Assembly (NCBI RefSeq): GCF_963678635.1
Contig: NW_026970858.1
Coordinates: forward strand, 1 to 33,922
From: Symsagittifera roscoffensis
Lineage: Eukaryota > Xenacoelomorpha > Acoela > Convolutidae
Length of the DNA stretch: 33,922 nt
Direction: 5' to 3'
The stretch's first letter is position 1, and every line of letters starts with the position of its first letter. This document shows positions 1-7,754 of the stretch, piece after piece. The notes under the pieces were generated by a model. It had not been told where the DNA came from. It did not search any database and saw only the letters and a program-made list of their open reading frames with translations. The position numbers and the translations under genes were made by a program.

Positions 1-411
1 CTACGACTTGCTCATAGTCGAAGTACGCTTCCCCGGCTTCTTCGTTCACGAAGGGATTGTACGCCATCCCCGGTATGCCAGACATGTATTGGAACGACTT
101 CAGTTTCCTTAGTGTTGCAAAGTCTTTTTGTCCTCTGACTGTTTCAATCAACTCTCGGCTCACTTTAAATCCTTTGTTGGCATACCTTCTCACTTCTTCC
201 AACTTGCGATAGCTCTCCATGTCGTTCGACTCCCTATTTGGTACAACCAATGGCATATCCTGATATAGTTCCAGGAGTGCCCTAAGGAAGTTTCTTTCGC
301 AATCAACTCCCTTTTGCCAAATGATCTTTTTGCATTCTCCCAAAATAGGAGTGGGGATACGATCCACCACGAACCTTAAAAAGGAATGGGCATACTTACG
401 CTTAGCCCAGG
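1..411 (-). CDS. Unrecognised protein, partial, runs off the left edge
   Basis: The minus strand is open without a stop from about 430 to base 1, giving some 140 codons with no usable start. It overlaps the end of the 834 to 412 frame in the -1 frame, so it probably continues that protein after a frameshift. The peptide is charged, with basic stretches (WAKRKYAH, VRRYANKG) and hydrophobic patches (FLRALLELYQDMPLVV), and looks like a folded domain rather than low complexity. I do not recognise the family. Being open to the edge without a start codon, it is easily missed by automatic calling. Confidence 0.5.
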
Positions 412-834
412 CTACGCAGAATCGTCTTTTGAAATCAAGGCTTGCAGGGCTTCCATCAATTCCAGCTCCTGTTCTTTTGATTTCAAATCATTACTGGCTT
501 CATATTCCGCCTTCTTGATGCCCATAGAGCACCAAGCCAACCGTACTTGCAGGTCAGTTCTCGTGCACGGGTGAGCCAGGTATGCTGCCACCGTCGCAGG
601 CGCATGCATCGTCTCGTCGAAGTATCTTTGGAAGGCCGCCCTCCAAGAGATTTCCAATAGTTTTTGCAGCCCGATTTCGTTCGCCTCCGAGGACATTATC
701 GTGCCGTATTCTTTCCGACCTAGGTTAGAATTCTCCATAAGACCTTTCAGATTTTTGATGTGGACCAATTCCGGCAACGTGACTCGACTGTACTCGACCA
801 CTTCGAGTTGTCCCTCCAGTTTCATCTTGGCCAT
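412..834 (-). CDS. Unrecognised alpha-helical protein segment (140 aa)
   Basis: An ATG at 834 (MAKMKLEGQLEV) starts an open frame of 140 codons ending in TAG near 412. It begins 34 bases after the stop of the 1350 to 868 frame. The second half is rich in E, K, L and A (for example NDLKSKEQELELMEALQAL) and should be helical, perhaps coiled coil. The reading continues past the stop in the -1 frame (411 to 1), so the stop probably marks a frameshift. No motif is recognised. It is most likely part of the accessory coding block downstream of the retroelement integrase. Confidence 0.5.
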   Translation of the reverse strand: MAKMKLEGQLEVVEYSRVTLPELVHIKNLKGLMENSNLGRKEYGTIMSSEANEIGLQKLLEISWRAAFQRYFDETMHAPATVAAYLAHPCTRTDLQVRLAWCSMGIKKAEYEASNDLKSKEQELELMEALQALISKDDSA

Positions 835-867
835 GTTGGTTCGCGAGGGCCTGTAATCATCAAGTCC

Positions 868-1350
868 TTACTGACTGATAATCTCCATCTCTAGCTTAGT
901 GTCTGCTAGGGTTCGTGCAGTTTTCTTTGATTTCGTGGCTGTTGTGGTCAGACCTGCCAAGAGCATAGGGGGTATCAGGTTCTCTTTTTCTCCCCCGGCC
1001 AGCGTCGCACCATCTCCTTGTCCGCTCTCGCCTGAACGATCTGCGCTCGTCAAAGAGGCCACCACTGCGCTGGCTTTTGACTTCACCACTCTCTGATTCA
1101 CGGCTCGACTTCCTGTCTTCCCTTTCAGTCGCTTCAGCCCTTTTCTGGCTCGTCTGACGGGTAATTTCTTCGTGACCTGCTGATCATCGGCACTGTCCTC
1201 TGTAACTGACTTGGTCAGAACATCAGACTCTATGGAGTTCATTATTTTCTCCAGGACCTCACGCATAATGGGTTGGTTCAATCCCACCTTCATTATGGAC
1301 TGCGTACCATATCGTCTTATCACGTCCCATGACCTTTCCATGAAGTTCAC
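868..1350 (-). CDS. Unrecognised basic, Ser/Thr/Lys-rich protein segment (160 aa)
   Basis: An open minus-strand frame of 160 codons begins at MNFMERSWDVIRRYGT and ends LEMEIISQ-stop. Residues 65 to 95 are strongly basic (VRRARKGLKRLKGKTGS), resembling a nuclear-localisation or nucleic-acid-binding stretch, followed by a Gly/Ala/Ser-rich flexible part. Just upstream a run of eleven C bases (1365 to 1375) separates it from the 1660 to 1412 frame. The sense of the peptide continues across that run only in another frame, so the homopolymer is the likely site of a frameshift or assembly error. Family unknown. Confidence 0.5.
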   Translation of the reverse strand: MNFMERSWDVIRRYGTQSIMKVGLNQPIMREVLEKIMNSIESDVLTKSVTEDSADDQQVTKKLPVRRARKGLKRLKGKTGSRAVNQRVVKSKASAVVASLTSADRSGESGQGDGATLAGGEKENLIPPMLLAGLTTTATKSKKTARTLADTKLEMEIISQ

Positions 1351-1411
1351 TCGGTTCCAGGTTGCCCCCCCCCCCTGTCTTGCTTTCTAGTTCACTTTGG
1401 TATCTCTCCCA

Positions 1412-1660
1412 TTACTCTTCCGGTAGCGTACTCAGGAAAGATACCCTCATTGACTCTTCAATTTTTCTCCTCCTCGGTGACTCATGGAGCAATCTTTGTG
1501 GATCCCTACGTCGGCTCTCTCTCGCCTGACTTATTGGGTCCATCGGGGATAAGTCGGCCGACGCCTCCTTTGTAGGGGACCTGAAAAACGATGGCGTTAT
1601 CAGCAACAGACTCCCATCGACTTCCCCGTCGTCGTCTTCACTAAACCGGTACTCCAGCAA
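1412..1660 (-). pseudogene. Acidic then Arg/Ser-rich protein segment, frame-broken
   Basis: This 82-codon open frame overlaps the end of the 2441 to 1641 frame by 20 bases and looks like its continuation after a frameshift. It opens with an acidic patch (FSEDDDGEVDG) and passes into an Arg/Ser/Pro-rich region (ARESRRRDPQRLLHESPRRRK) that suggests a disordered, nucleic-acid-binding linker. It stops with TAA at about 1412, and the same frame stays open for some 15 codons beyond. No family recognised. Confidence 0.4.
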
Positions 1661-2441
1661 GTCTCTCCAATGCTCCTAGATCCGTCTCACCCGGCTTTTC
1701 TGTCTTTCCCCCGATGTCGTCATCGTCCTGATCCATCAATTCATCGTCATCCGTATCAGGTTTCGGCTTAGGTCCTGAAGGGTCTTGTCGTGTGTCTATG
1801 CCCGAGTCCAGCCGCGCCGGTATGGTCAGGTCTCCTGCGTGATAGAACAATTCATCGTTCACCAGGAATTCTACGGACTCCTCGCCATGTGGTGCCAGGT
1901 CCTCTATCGTTATGTATGAGCCTCCTCTGCACTCCTTTGCCACTTCCAGCATCACTACTTTCTCTTCTCCTGACCACCTCAGTCTTGATAAGTCATCTGT
2001 GGGAGCATACACCTCGTTCCACATCTCAGCCGAGACCTCTGGTCTCCTGGAAGGTGGTGCTTTGATCTTTTTCCTGCTCCAAGCATCAGGAAATGTGAAG
2101 TCAAATGTTTGCGCGGCTGCAACGTTCCAACTGATGAAGTGCGGCTCCATCCCTTCACTCCGCGTCAGCATTCTCCTCTCTGCATCACGAGCTGCTCCGA
2201 TGCGAGGGGCAATGACGGGAGATGTGACTCCCAACAATATCCTCCTTATCGGTGGGTATCGAGGGCATTGGTCCGGCAGCGGCCTGGACGCGGAAAGCCA
2301 GGCTTGCTGGTTCTCTTTCACGTGTGTGTAGGCTTCTGGCAAAATTTGGACTCTCATTGCCGCTCCTGAATCTTTCACTACTGGTCTCAGATTCCAAAGC
2401 TTCGGGTTAAAATGGATGTGGGAAAGGTCTTCGCGGCCCAT
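1641..2441 (-). CDS. Unrecognised protein segment with acidic C-terminus (266 aa)
   Basis: This is the longest open frame of the far-left block, with 266 codons. The first 130 residues are mixed and Pro/Arg-rich, the middle has folded-looking hydrophobic stretches (EKVVMLEVAKECRGGSYI), and residues 215 to 250 form an Asp/Glu tract (PDTDDDELMDQDDDDIGG). Its start overlaps the end of the 2760 to 2407 frame and its end overlaps the 1660 to 1412 frame, each in a different phase, so the four segments probably formed one long protein. There is no recognisable catalytic motif. It belongs to the accessory block downstream of the integrase. Confidence 0.5.
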   Translation of the reverse strand: MGREDLSHIHFNPKLWNLRPVVKDSGAAMRVQILPEAYTHVKENQQAWLSASRPLPDQCPRYPPIRRILLGVTSPVIAPRIGAARDAERRMLTRSEGMEPHFISWNVAAAQTFDFTFPDAWSRKKIKAPPSRRPEVSAEMWNEVYAPTDDLSRLRWSGEEKVVMLEVAKECRGGSYITIEDLAPHGEESVEFLVNDELFYHAGDLTIPARLDSGIDTRQDPSGPKPKPDTDDDELMDQDDDDIGGKTEKPGETDLGALERLAGVPV

Positions 2442-2760
2442 TCGGCACTAGACCGAACAGCCTATCGTCGCTGGCCAGCCCTCTCAGCTCCCTCTGCTCT
2501 ACCCAATTCAGCACGGAACAATCTACGACTGAGACCAAGTTGACATACAACACAGAATTCCTGTATGCCTTGACTTGCACGTCCGGGAAAACGAAAGACA
2601 TTACCGGTCCATGCACCACCGTGACGAATTCCCGCAGTCCGTGAATCAGAGCCAACGGATCGATCGGCATCATGACAGCCAAATCTGTCAGCAAGGGCAT
2701 GCCACAATACTGCTTACACTCACCCGCATCCGTCGCCACCTTATCTTCTCCCTTTGACAC
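2407..2760 (-). pseudogene. Unrecognised protein segment (117 aa), frame-broken
   Basis: An open minus-strand frame of 117 codons sits between the 3409 to 2741 and 2441 to 1641 segments, overlapping both ends in other frames. It contains alternating hydrophobic strands (LLTDLAVMMPIDPLALIHGL; VHGPVMSFVFPDVQVKAY) that look like a folded alpha/beta domain and ends in a Pro/Phe-rich tail. It is best read as a middle piece of a longer, frameshifted accessory protein. Family not recognised. Confidence 0.45.
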
Positions 2761-3409
2761 TTCTGTTCTGTTGCAAGAGATATTGGAGCAGGAGAGTCCT
2801 CCAGTCCTTCATTTTCCTGAGCGAGGCGGTTTCCAACTGCGCGTTGAACTCACGACTTGTTCCCTGGAGCTGTTCGGGGCAACGCAACAGCACAAGCAAA
2901 TCGCCCAGCCGACCGTAGGTCATGGCAATCAGATTCAGGATTCCATCCAATCTCAAATCTGCCAACGCTTGGGTGAAGAGGTTCGACGGCCCCTTCACTA
3001 AATTCTCATGACCAAATGTCAAGTACAGGGCTAATATCAGGCCAATCGACAGCTTCCTGATATCCTTGACGAAGCTCGCGATCAGGTTCCGAGATGCCCT
3101 CGGATAGCACGTCGACAGGAAGGATGGCGTCCATCCCACTCCCATTCCACCCAGGATAGCATCTGATTGTTCATATTGTGACCTCGTGGACAGTACATCA
3201 GCTTGGAACTTGTCCAATGACATCGTGTTCACATCCTGCATCAATTTTAGCATCATACCCCCAGCTAACTCCCGGGCATCAAACAAGTTCTTCAGATACG
3301 CGTGTATCTCTTTGATCACTGCCAGCGCATGCTCGAACGCGTCCTCTCCCAAGGTGCACAGTCTTCGTGACAAAAACAACCATAAGTTGTTGTGCGGCTT
3401 CGTGCGCAT
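2741..3409 (-). pseudogene. Unrecognised helical protein segment (222 aa) following the SGNH-like domain
   Basis: This 222-codon minus-strand frame overlaps the 3912 to 3316 frame by about 94 bases in another phase, so one of the two is out of frame in the overlap. The peptide is predominantly helical with hydrophobic segments (RNLIASFVKDIRKLSIGLIL; LFTQALADLRLDGILNLIAM). Its all-helical character superficially recalls viral nucleoproteins, but I see no diagnostic motif. I infer that it is the C-terminal continuation of the SGNH-like protein to its right. Confidence 0.45.
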
Positions 3410-4130
3410 GCCATTGCCATGAGATCTTCTTCCGCTGATGTCATGTTTTTCCTGACTGCCCTTCCCTGCTCATTCTCTGCGTGATCCATCTGTCTGAACC
3501 AGAGATCGTCAGCCACCTGTTGTACTAACAGATGATCGTCATCTACCCCTGGTCTTAACTTCAGCAACCTGGTGAAGTTGGACAGCTCCAACCCCAGAAC
3601 CTCATCTAGCACCAACCGAGTTGTGCTACAATCTTTGAGTCCCTGTATGGCATTGGAAATATCAGCCCAAATGGCAGAAAGCTCAGATCGGGATGGGTAA
3701 TAATTGTTAGGGTCTACCATTCTGTTCGGGGCAGGAATTATTACGTTGAACCGTCCCTCCGCTATCGTTGTGGCCATCGTGTACACAAACTGAAGGGGTT
3801 CTGGCAATGCAGCGTACCCTAGTGACAACACAAAGACCACCTTCACTACATTTTGGGTGAAACGTTGTTTTGCTGCTGTTTCTACCTCAGCCATCACCGA
3901 GAGCAATGCCATTATCGCCTCTCCTATGACCTCATTTCTGGGGATCGACCCATCCGTCAGACGGGAAAACTAACCCCTGCTTTGTAGATGATCATTCGAG
4001 CCTGCAACCACTATCACCTGCGGCTCCATGCTGACCACCCTTCGCACACTTATCATCATGCCTTTTGACTGTCCCCAGTCCAATTTAGGCGCCGTCAAGA
4101 AAATCACGTCGGGCCAAAAGAGAGAACGGG
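3316..4130 (-). pseudogene. Second, degenerate SGNH/GDSL-hydrolase-like domain
   Basis: In one minus-strand frame from about 4130 to 3316, broken by a single in-frame TAG at 3970 to 3972, the peptide has the layout of an SGNH hydrolase. A block III-like motif (VIVVAGSNDHL, with GSND) is followed by a beta-strand/loop (VVKVVFVLSLGYAALPE), then FNVIIPAPNRMVDP and a block V-like YYPSRSELSAIWADI. In active SGNH enzymes block V carries Asp-x-x-His; here the His position is Tyr, and the expected Gly-Asp-Ser of block I is not present in the preceding frame (HLIVASSDYLY near 4170). It is therefore likely non-catalytic or structural. It lies downstream of the clearer SGNH protein at 6089 to 4716, suggesting an ancient domain duplication. 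Assignment is by motif order only. Confidence 0.45.
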
Positions 4131-4228
4131 CGTGTAGAGATAATCCGAACTTGCCACTATCAGGTGCTTGGCCGCTTTCATATCCAAGGGATCATAGACG
4201 GCAAACAGGCCGTCACCGACTGGGGCCT

Positions 4229-4873
4229 TCAGTTCCCCGTATCTCCTGTCATCCCCATCCACTGTGGTCGCTCGGGGTAGTCTCTTGAATACTCGCCAGG
4301 CGTCTGACCGGGTGGTTTAGCAAACTGCCTGTACATCTTGTGATGCTTGTTGTTAGGCTTGCTATCTGTCTGAAACTTGCCCTTACGAGCAGGTGGCGTC
4401 AGTTCCCTGGCTCTCTGGCGGACGTCCGTAAGAGACCGGGTATTCAGAGGTCCAAAGGTATTGTCCTGAGGCAATCCATTCAGGTCTGCATGCTGGAGCG
4501 TAGTCGTGGAGCTGAACTGCTCCTGCTCTGCTAGCAGCCAATCCACGCCTGGTATTCGATATAGTCGCGACACTTTAGGTCCTTCTCCGCCGATCATTCT
4601 CATTGCGTCCTCCCGACCCGTCAAGGTATTCATGTTCAACTTCGTTGACATGTCCGTCTTGTACTGTCCCCAATGACTAGGGTCTGGACGGTTCCAAAGC
4701 AGCACGCTGCCTGGTTCAACTCCCTCCGCCGGCACGGCGCTTGTCGACGGTCCTGCTGCTGAAGCAGGGTTTGCCGTCGTTCCTCCTAGACATGGTCTGG
4801 GAGTTATTCCTGTTCTGATCAACTGATCTCCCGAGTCGGCTTCCAAGCGGTTGTGTTCTGGGAGGAGGGGCAT
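4229..4873 (-). pseudogene. Linker/C-terminal segment of the SGNH-like protein (214 aa)
   Basis: This open frame of 214 codons overlaps the last 158 bases of the SGNH-like ORF in another phase, and its sense begins where that ORF turns into low-quality sequence, so the two are probably one protein interrupted by a frameshift. It is Pro/Ser/Thr/Asn-rich and mostly disordered, with one compact-looking part (GPKVSRLYRIPGVDWLLAEQ), and ends in a basic, Pro-rich tail (TPPARKGKFQTDSKPNNKHH). It connects the first SGNH-like domain to the second. No independent function is recognised. Confidence 0.45.
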
Positions 4874-6089
4874 TCCCTAGCCTCTCTCTTACGTCTGAGC
4901 TCGGAGCGATGGGTGCAGCTGTAGCCGTCTTCGTTGCGAGGGGCTCTAGGCGGTTGACAAGGGATTCGGGCACGCTTCCCCTTATTCTACTTCCTCCAGT
5001 CGAACTGGTCCAAGCCAGAGAACTGGTCGCCCTCGACTCCTGCTCCACTTCCCTCAACTGCGTCTGAAATACGTCATTGATCCAGTGTCTCCCTTGTTGA
5101 GTGTTGACATTTATCCCATCCCTGGTGAGCGCGATGTGATCAATCATGCGCAACATGTTCTCGAGATCCAGAAGTCGCAGCTCGCCAGGGTTGTTTCTCA
5201 CCAGACTGCGGGTCATTTCGTTCCACCGGGTCACGTTGCCATTCATAATATCTGCCACTACGATGCCCACCATCGGATTCTGTGGTATCGTGCACAGCAC
5301 CACAAGCCTGGGCCTATACTTTTCCTTTAGTTCGTTCAGGAGGCAGACCAATAGAGGCTCCCACTTGCTCTCCGGAGTCACTGGGGCTCTCGAGACGTTG
5401 TTGGTTCCCAGCATTATTACCAGCGTATCCAGGTAATCTTCGCTCTGGAACTCCATCAACTTGATGACTTGAGCCACTGAGGCTCCTCCAAAGGACAGAG
5501 CGGTAGTCTGATCATAGACGAAGATCTCATTCAGATCCCTCGCCAAACTGTCTCCTATGATCAAGTGGCGATTCCCTGGGGGAATTACCTGGTCGCTCGT
5601 AGCGGGGTTCCAGCTCATGTCATTCAGGCAGGCTCGAGGATGCTCCGCGGCCACTTGCGTGAACTGGTGACGTGCCATCAGATTCTTCCTAAAGCCTACC
5701 ACGCGAGACTTTTGAAAGGTTACGCCATGCGCAGTCCCCGAGGACGCTAATATGCGGGGTGCTCGCTCCGAACTATTGGATGAATGATCTCGACGTTGGA
5801 AAGGAACGATCCTACCCAATGTCCGCCCAGTGGTTCGGGTAATCTCATCCATTGTTGCTCTGGCCACTTGGTTGAATGATTCTTGGAACTGGGGAGCGAG
5901 ATAGGTGTCAGAAGGGTCTGCTATCGTGTTCCTCTGGCTGGGAGCAGACTGTTGTGTCTGCTGAGGAGCCTCGGGCCCTCTCGATGTACACAGCTCCTGT
6001 ACTCTTGTCTTGGGGCGTGTGTCCCTGGATCCCTCCGAGGACTTCATTGTCGCCAGAACCTCCTGTGACACATGGCTCACCTTTGCCAT
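4716..6089 (-). CDS. SGNH/GDSL-hydrolase-like accessory protein
   Basis: This 457-codon ORF starts at an ATG 20 bases after the stop of the 206-aa ORF. Residues 1 to 170 are Ser/Thr/Pro-rich and disordered. Residues 175 to 345 show the SGNH block order: block I LIIGDSLARDLN (GDS 179 to 181), block II LSFGGASV (Gly 201/202), block III VIMLGTNN (228 to 231) and a block V-like DGINVNTQQGRHW (324 onward). SGNH enzymes are esterases/lipases with Ser-Gly-Asn-His; here the block V His is replaced by Asn 327, so activity is doubtful unless His 335 substitutes. The C-terminus is basic, Ser/Pro-rich. SGNH esterase domains are known in ORF1 of some CR1-type LINEs; in a Gypsy context this is unusual. Domain call confident; function inferred. 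Confidence 0.7.
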   Translation of the reverse strand: MAKVSHVSQEVLATMKSSEGSRDTRPKTRVQELCTSRGPEAPQQTQQSAPSQRNTIADPSDTYLAPQFQESFNQVARATMDEITRTTGRTLGRIVPFQRRDHSSNSSERAPRILASSGTAHGVTFQKSRVVGFRKNLMARHQFTQVAAEHPRACLNDMSWNPATSDQVIPPGNRHLIIGDSLARDLNEIFVYDQTTALSFGGASVAQVIKLMEFQSEDYLDTLVIMLGTNNVSRAPVTPESKWEPLLVCLLNELKEKYRPRLVVLCTIPQNPMVGIVVADIMNGNVTRWNEMTRSLVRNNPGELRLLDLENMLRMIDHIALTRDGINVNTQQGRHWINDVFQTQLREVEQESRATSSLAWTSSTGGSRIRGSVPESLVNRLEPLATKTATAAPIAPSSDVRERLGNAPPPRTQPLGSRLGRSVDQNRNNSQTMSRRNDGKPCFSSRTVDKRRAGGGS

Positions 6090-6108
6090 ATACAGCTCCT
6101 TCAGGTGC

Positions 6109-6729
6109 TTATTTCATCCTCCTTGTAGGCCACCTGCAGATCCTCGTACTTTTTTTCCATTCGTCTCTTTCTCGAGCTATCGCCCTATACTCCTTGAGTT
6201 TGGCACACAGCTCACTCTGATCTCTTTCTTTCTTCTCATACGTCTCAATCGTCTCCGACGTCTGAATTTCTATTTCGCTCACCCTCACTCTCTTCGGAGG
6301 AGGAGCAGCTGTTGGAGAGTCGACTGAATGTGACGGGCCTGGCCCATCACGCTGTCTTTTAGCTCCGATGAGCGGCTGCGCAGGTTGGATCGGCAAGGGC
6401 ATCTCACTTAGCCGGTGGTCCCATTGTTCACCTAGTCCTAGCTCACAAGCCAGGTCGTGACCAGACATTTCTCCACGCCGCCATCTCATCAGTCGGTTTC
6501 GACCTCTCTCAGCGGTCCCGGACTCACCGAAGGCCAACATTAACACCACTTCTGTGAGGCGATTCCCTCGACCCTCTCGTCCTAACGCATTGAGGAGCGC
6601 GTCCACAAACATTGCCAGCCCCGGGTCTTCTCGTGTAAAGTCACAATCGATCAGCCGCTGATAGATCTCGTCTAGAGTCGCTCCTAGAATCGCTGAGAGG
6701 AATTCCATTAGTTCTTTCGTGTCACCCAT
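6109..6729 (-). CDS. Basic/coiled-coil protein of unknown function (206 aa), first ORF after the spacer
   Basis: The ORF starts at an ATG with a good animal context (purine at -3, G at +4: AGAAATGGG) directly after the AT-rich spacer, so this looks like a real translation start. Residues 1 to 110 form a helical domain (ELMEFLSAILGATLDEIYQR; LTEVVLMLAFGESG). Residues 120 to 150 are Pro/Ser-rich with nuclear-localisation-like clusters (AKRQRDG; PPPKRVRV), and residues 150 to 195 are a Glu/Lys-rich coiled coil (ETYEKKERDQSELCAKLKEY). The last dozen residues look out of phase, and the frame may shift into the SGNH ORF. No family recognised; a nucleic-acid-binding or structural role would be a guess. 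Confidence 0.55.
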   Translation of the reverse strand: MGDTKELMEFLSAILGATLDEIYQRLIDCDFTREDPGLAMFVDALLNALGREGRGNRLTEVVLMLAFGESGTAERGRNRLMRWRRGEMSGHDLACELGLGEQWDHRLSEMPLPIQPAQPLIGAKRQRDGPGPSHSVDSPTAAPPPKRVRVSEIEIQTSETIETYEKKERDQSELCAKLKEYRAIARERDEWKKSTRICRWPTRRMK

Positions 6730-7199
6730 TTCTTATCGTGCTGATTCTTTTTATCGTGTAGTTTCTTCCGGGTCGTTTGATTCACTGAGTCAATAAACAT
6801 TTTTTGATCAGTCAAGATCTAAAAAACAACTTAAAATCATCATTTTTGGATAAAACATCATTCAAATTTTTGAAACTCTTCATTGAAATTCTCTTCTCAA
6901 TTCTGATTTAAAAATTTAGCACCAAGGTGGATCGTCCACCTGTATCTTTGCCAAGGTAGCACAAATGAGTGCTGTCACCTTGACTACCTGGAGTATTCTA
7001 GGTCTTTTATGACACAAAACATAAAACATATCATAACAATAACATAACACATAAACATCACACATCTACACTATCACATACAAACATAACCCCTAATATT
7101 GTACCCAAAACTTAATCCTAATCTAAAACTTGACCCTAATTCTTATCAAGTGAACTTAATAAAAACCACTTATCGCCGAATGCAATTCCTAGCATATGC
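6730..7199 (-). promoter_or_regulatory. AT-rich intergenic spacer with two hairpins and an AP-1-like site
   Basis: This is the only clearly non-coding gap inside the minus-strand block. It contains two neighbouring inverted repeats: a perfect 7-bp stem with 3-nt loop (AGGTGGA/TCCACCT, 6925 to 6941) and a longer imperfect hairpin at 6953 to 6981 (arms AAGGT-GCAC and GTGC-ACCTT). A TGAGTCA heptamer matching the AP-1/CNC-bZIP consensus lies at 6786 to 6792, 57 bases before the next ATG. The left-hand ORFs could be driven from here or expressed by a subgenomic/spliced RNA; both are inference. No LTR-like TG...CA repeat was found. Confidence 0.35.
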
Positions 7200-7754
7200 T
7201 CAGATAGTATTTTTATGTAAGTAAACCTCTATGTCAGTTTCTGAGAATATCACATGTACAAGGGCGTACAACTCTCTCGGATGTAGCTTTCCCCTATTAG
7301 GATCATATACCGGTAACGAGAGAGAGGTCACTCCTCTCTCGAACAGAAAATCCCTAAGTCGAGTCAAGGCCAATACCAAGCTCTCTGGAAATACGTGTTG
7401 CCTATCAGTGGCCTTGGCAACCAGGAAAAACAAATATTTCCCTGGTATCTGTGATGCAACAGGAGGCAGCGCTATCATCCCTCCCACACCCGGCCTCTGT
7501 TTCCATAAAAACTCGATGTTCTTATACTCTCTTTTGAAATCAGCCGCTAGTGCTGTTTTGAAGCTTACGTCCGCGGTTATCGCTATAGCGCATGTGCGTT
7601 CCGTGAGTATAAAATCGCTGTCCGTTATGACGATATTGTTTAAATAATGGCTCGGTAGGTCAAAATAAGATTCAAAAATTCGTCCAAAAGGTGGTTTTTT
7701 AGCGTTCTCGCCCTCTGTCTCTAGTTTTCCGGTTTCTCTTGCCGATTTTAATTT
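7200..7754 (-). CDS. Macro-domain-like (ADP-ribose-binding fold) frame after integrase
   Basis: A stop-free minus-strand frame of 184 codons overlaps the last 56 bases of the integrase ORF in another phase and has no upstream ATG, so expression would need frameshifting or splicing. Residues 41 to 62 (NIVITDSDF, CAIAITADV), 68 to 77 (ALAADFKREY), 107 to 113 (KYLFFLVAKAT), 141 to 155 (GVTSLSLPVYDPNRG) and 175 to 180 (DIEVYL) follow the strand/helix order of TARG1/OARD1-like macro domains. The usual Gly-Cys-Gly phosphate loop after the Pro of PRIGCG-type motifs is replaced by VYDPNRG, so ADP-ribose hydrolase activity is uncertain. Recognition rests on pattern alone, without a profile search. Confidence 0.6.
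   Translation of the reverse strand, partial: KLKSARETGKLETEGENAKKPPFGRIFESYFDLPSHYLNNIVITDSDFILTERTCAIAITADVSFKTALAADFKREYKNIEFLWKQRPGVGGMIALPPVASQIPGKYLFFLVAKATDRQHVFPESLVLALTRLRDFLFERGVTSLSLPVYDPNRGKLHPRELYALVHVIFSETDIEVYLHKNTI

Noticed and set aside
2741-3912. Resemblance to a negative-strand RNA virus nucleoprotein (all-helical peptide)
   Set aside because: No diagnostic nucleoprotein motif; the upstream part fits SGNH-like blocks better and the segment is embedded in the retroelement-like block.
7231-7647. 138-codon plus-strand frame
   Set aside because: Antisense shadow of the macro-like minus-strand frame, which shows a recognisable fold pattern.
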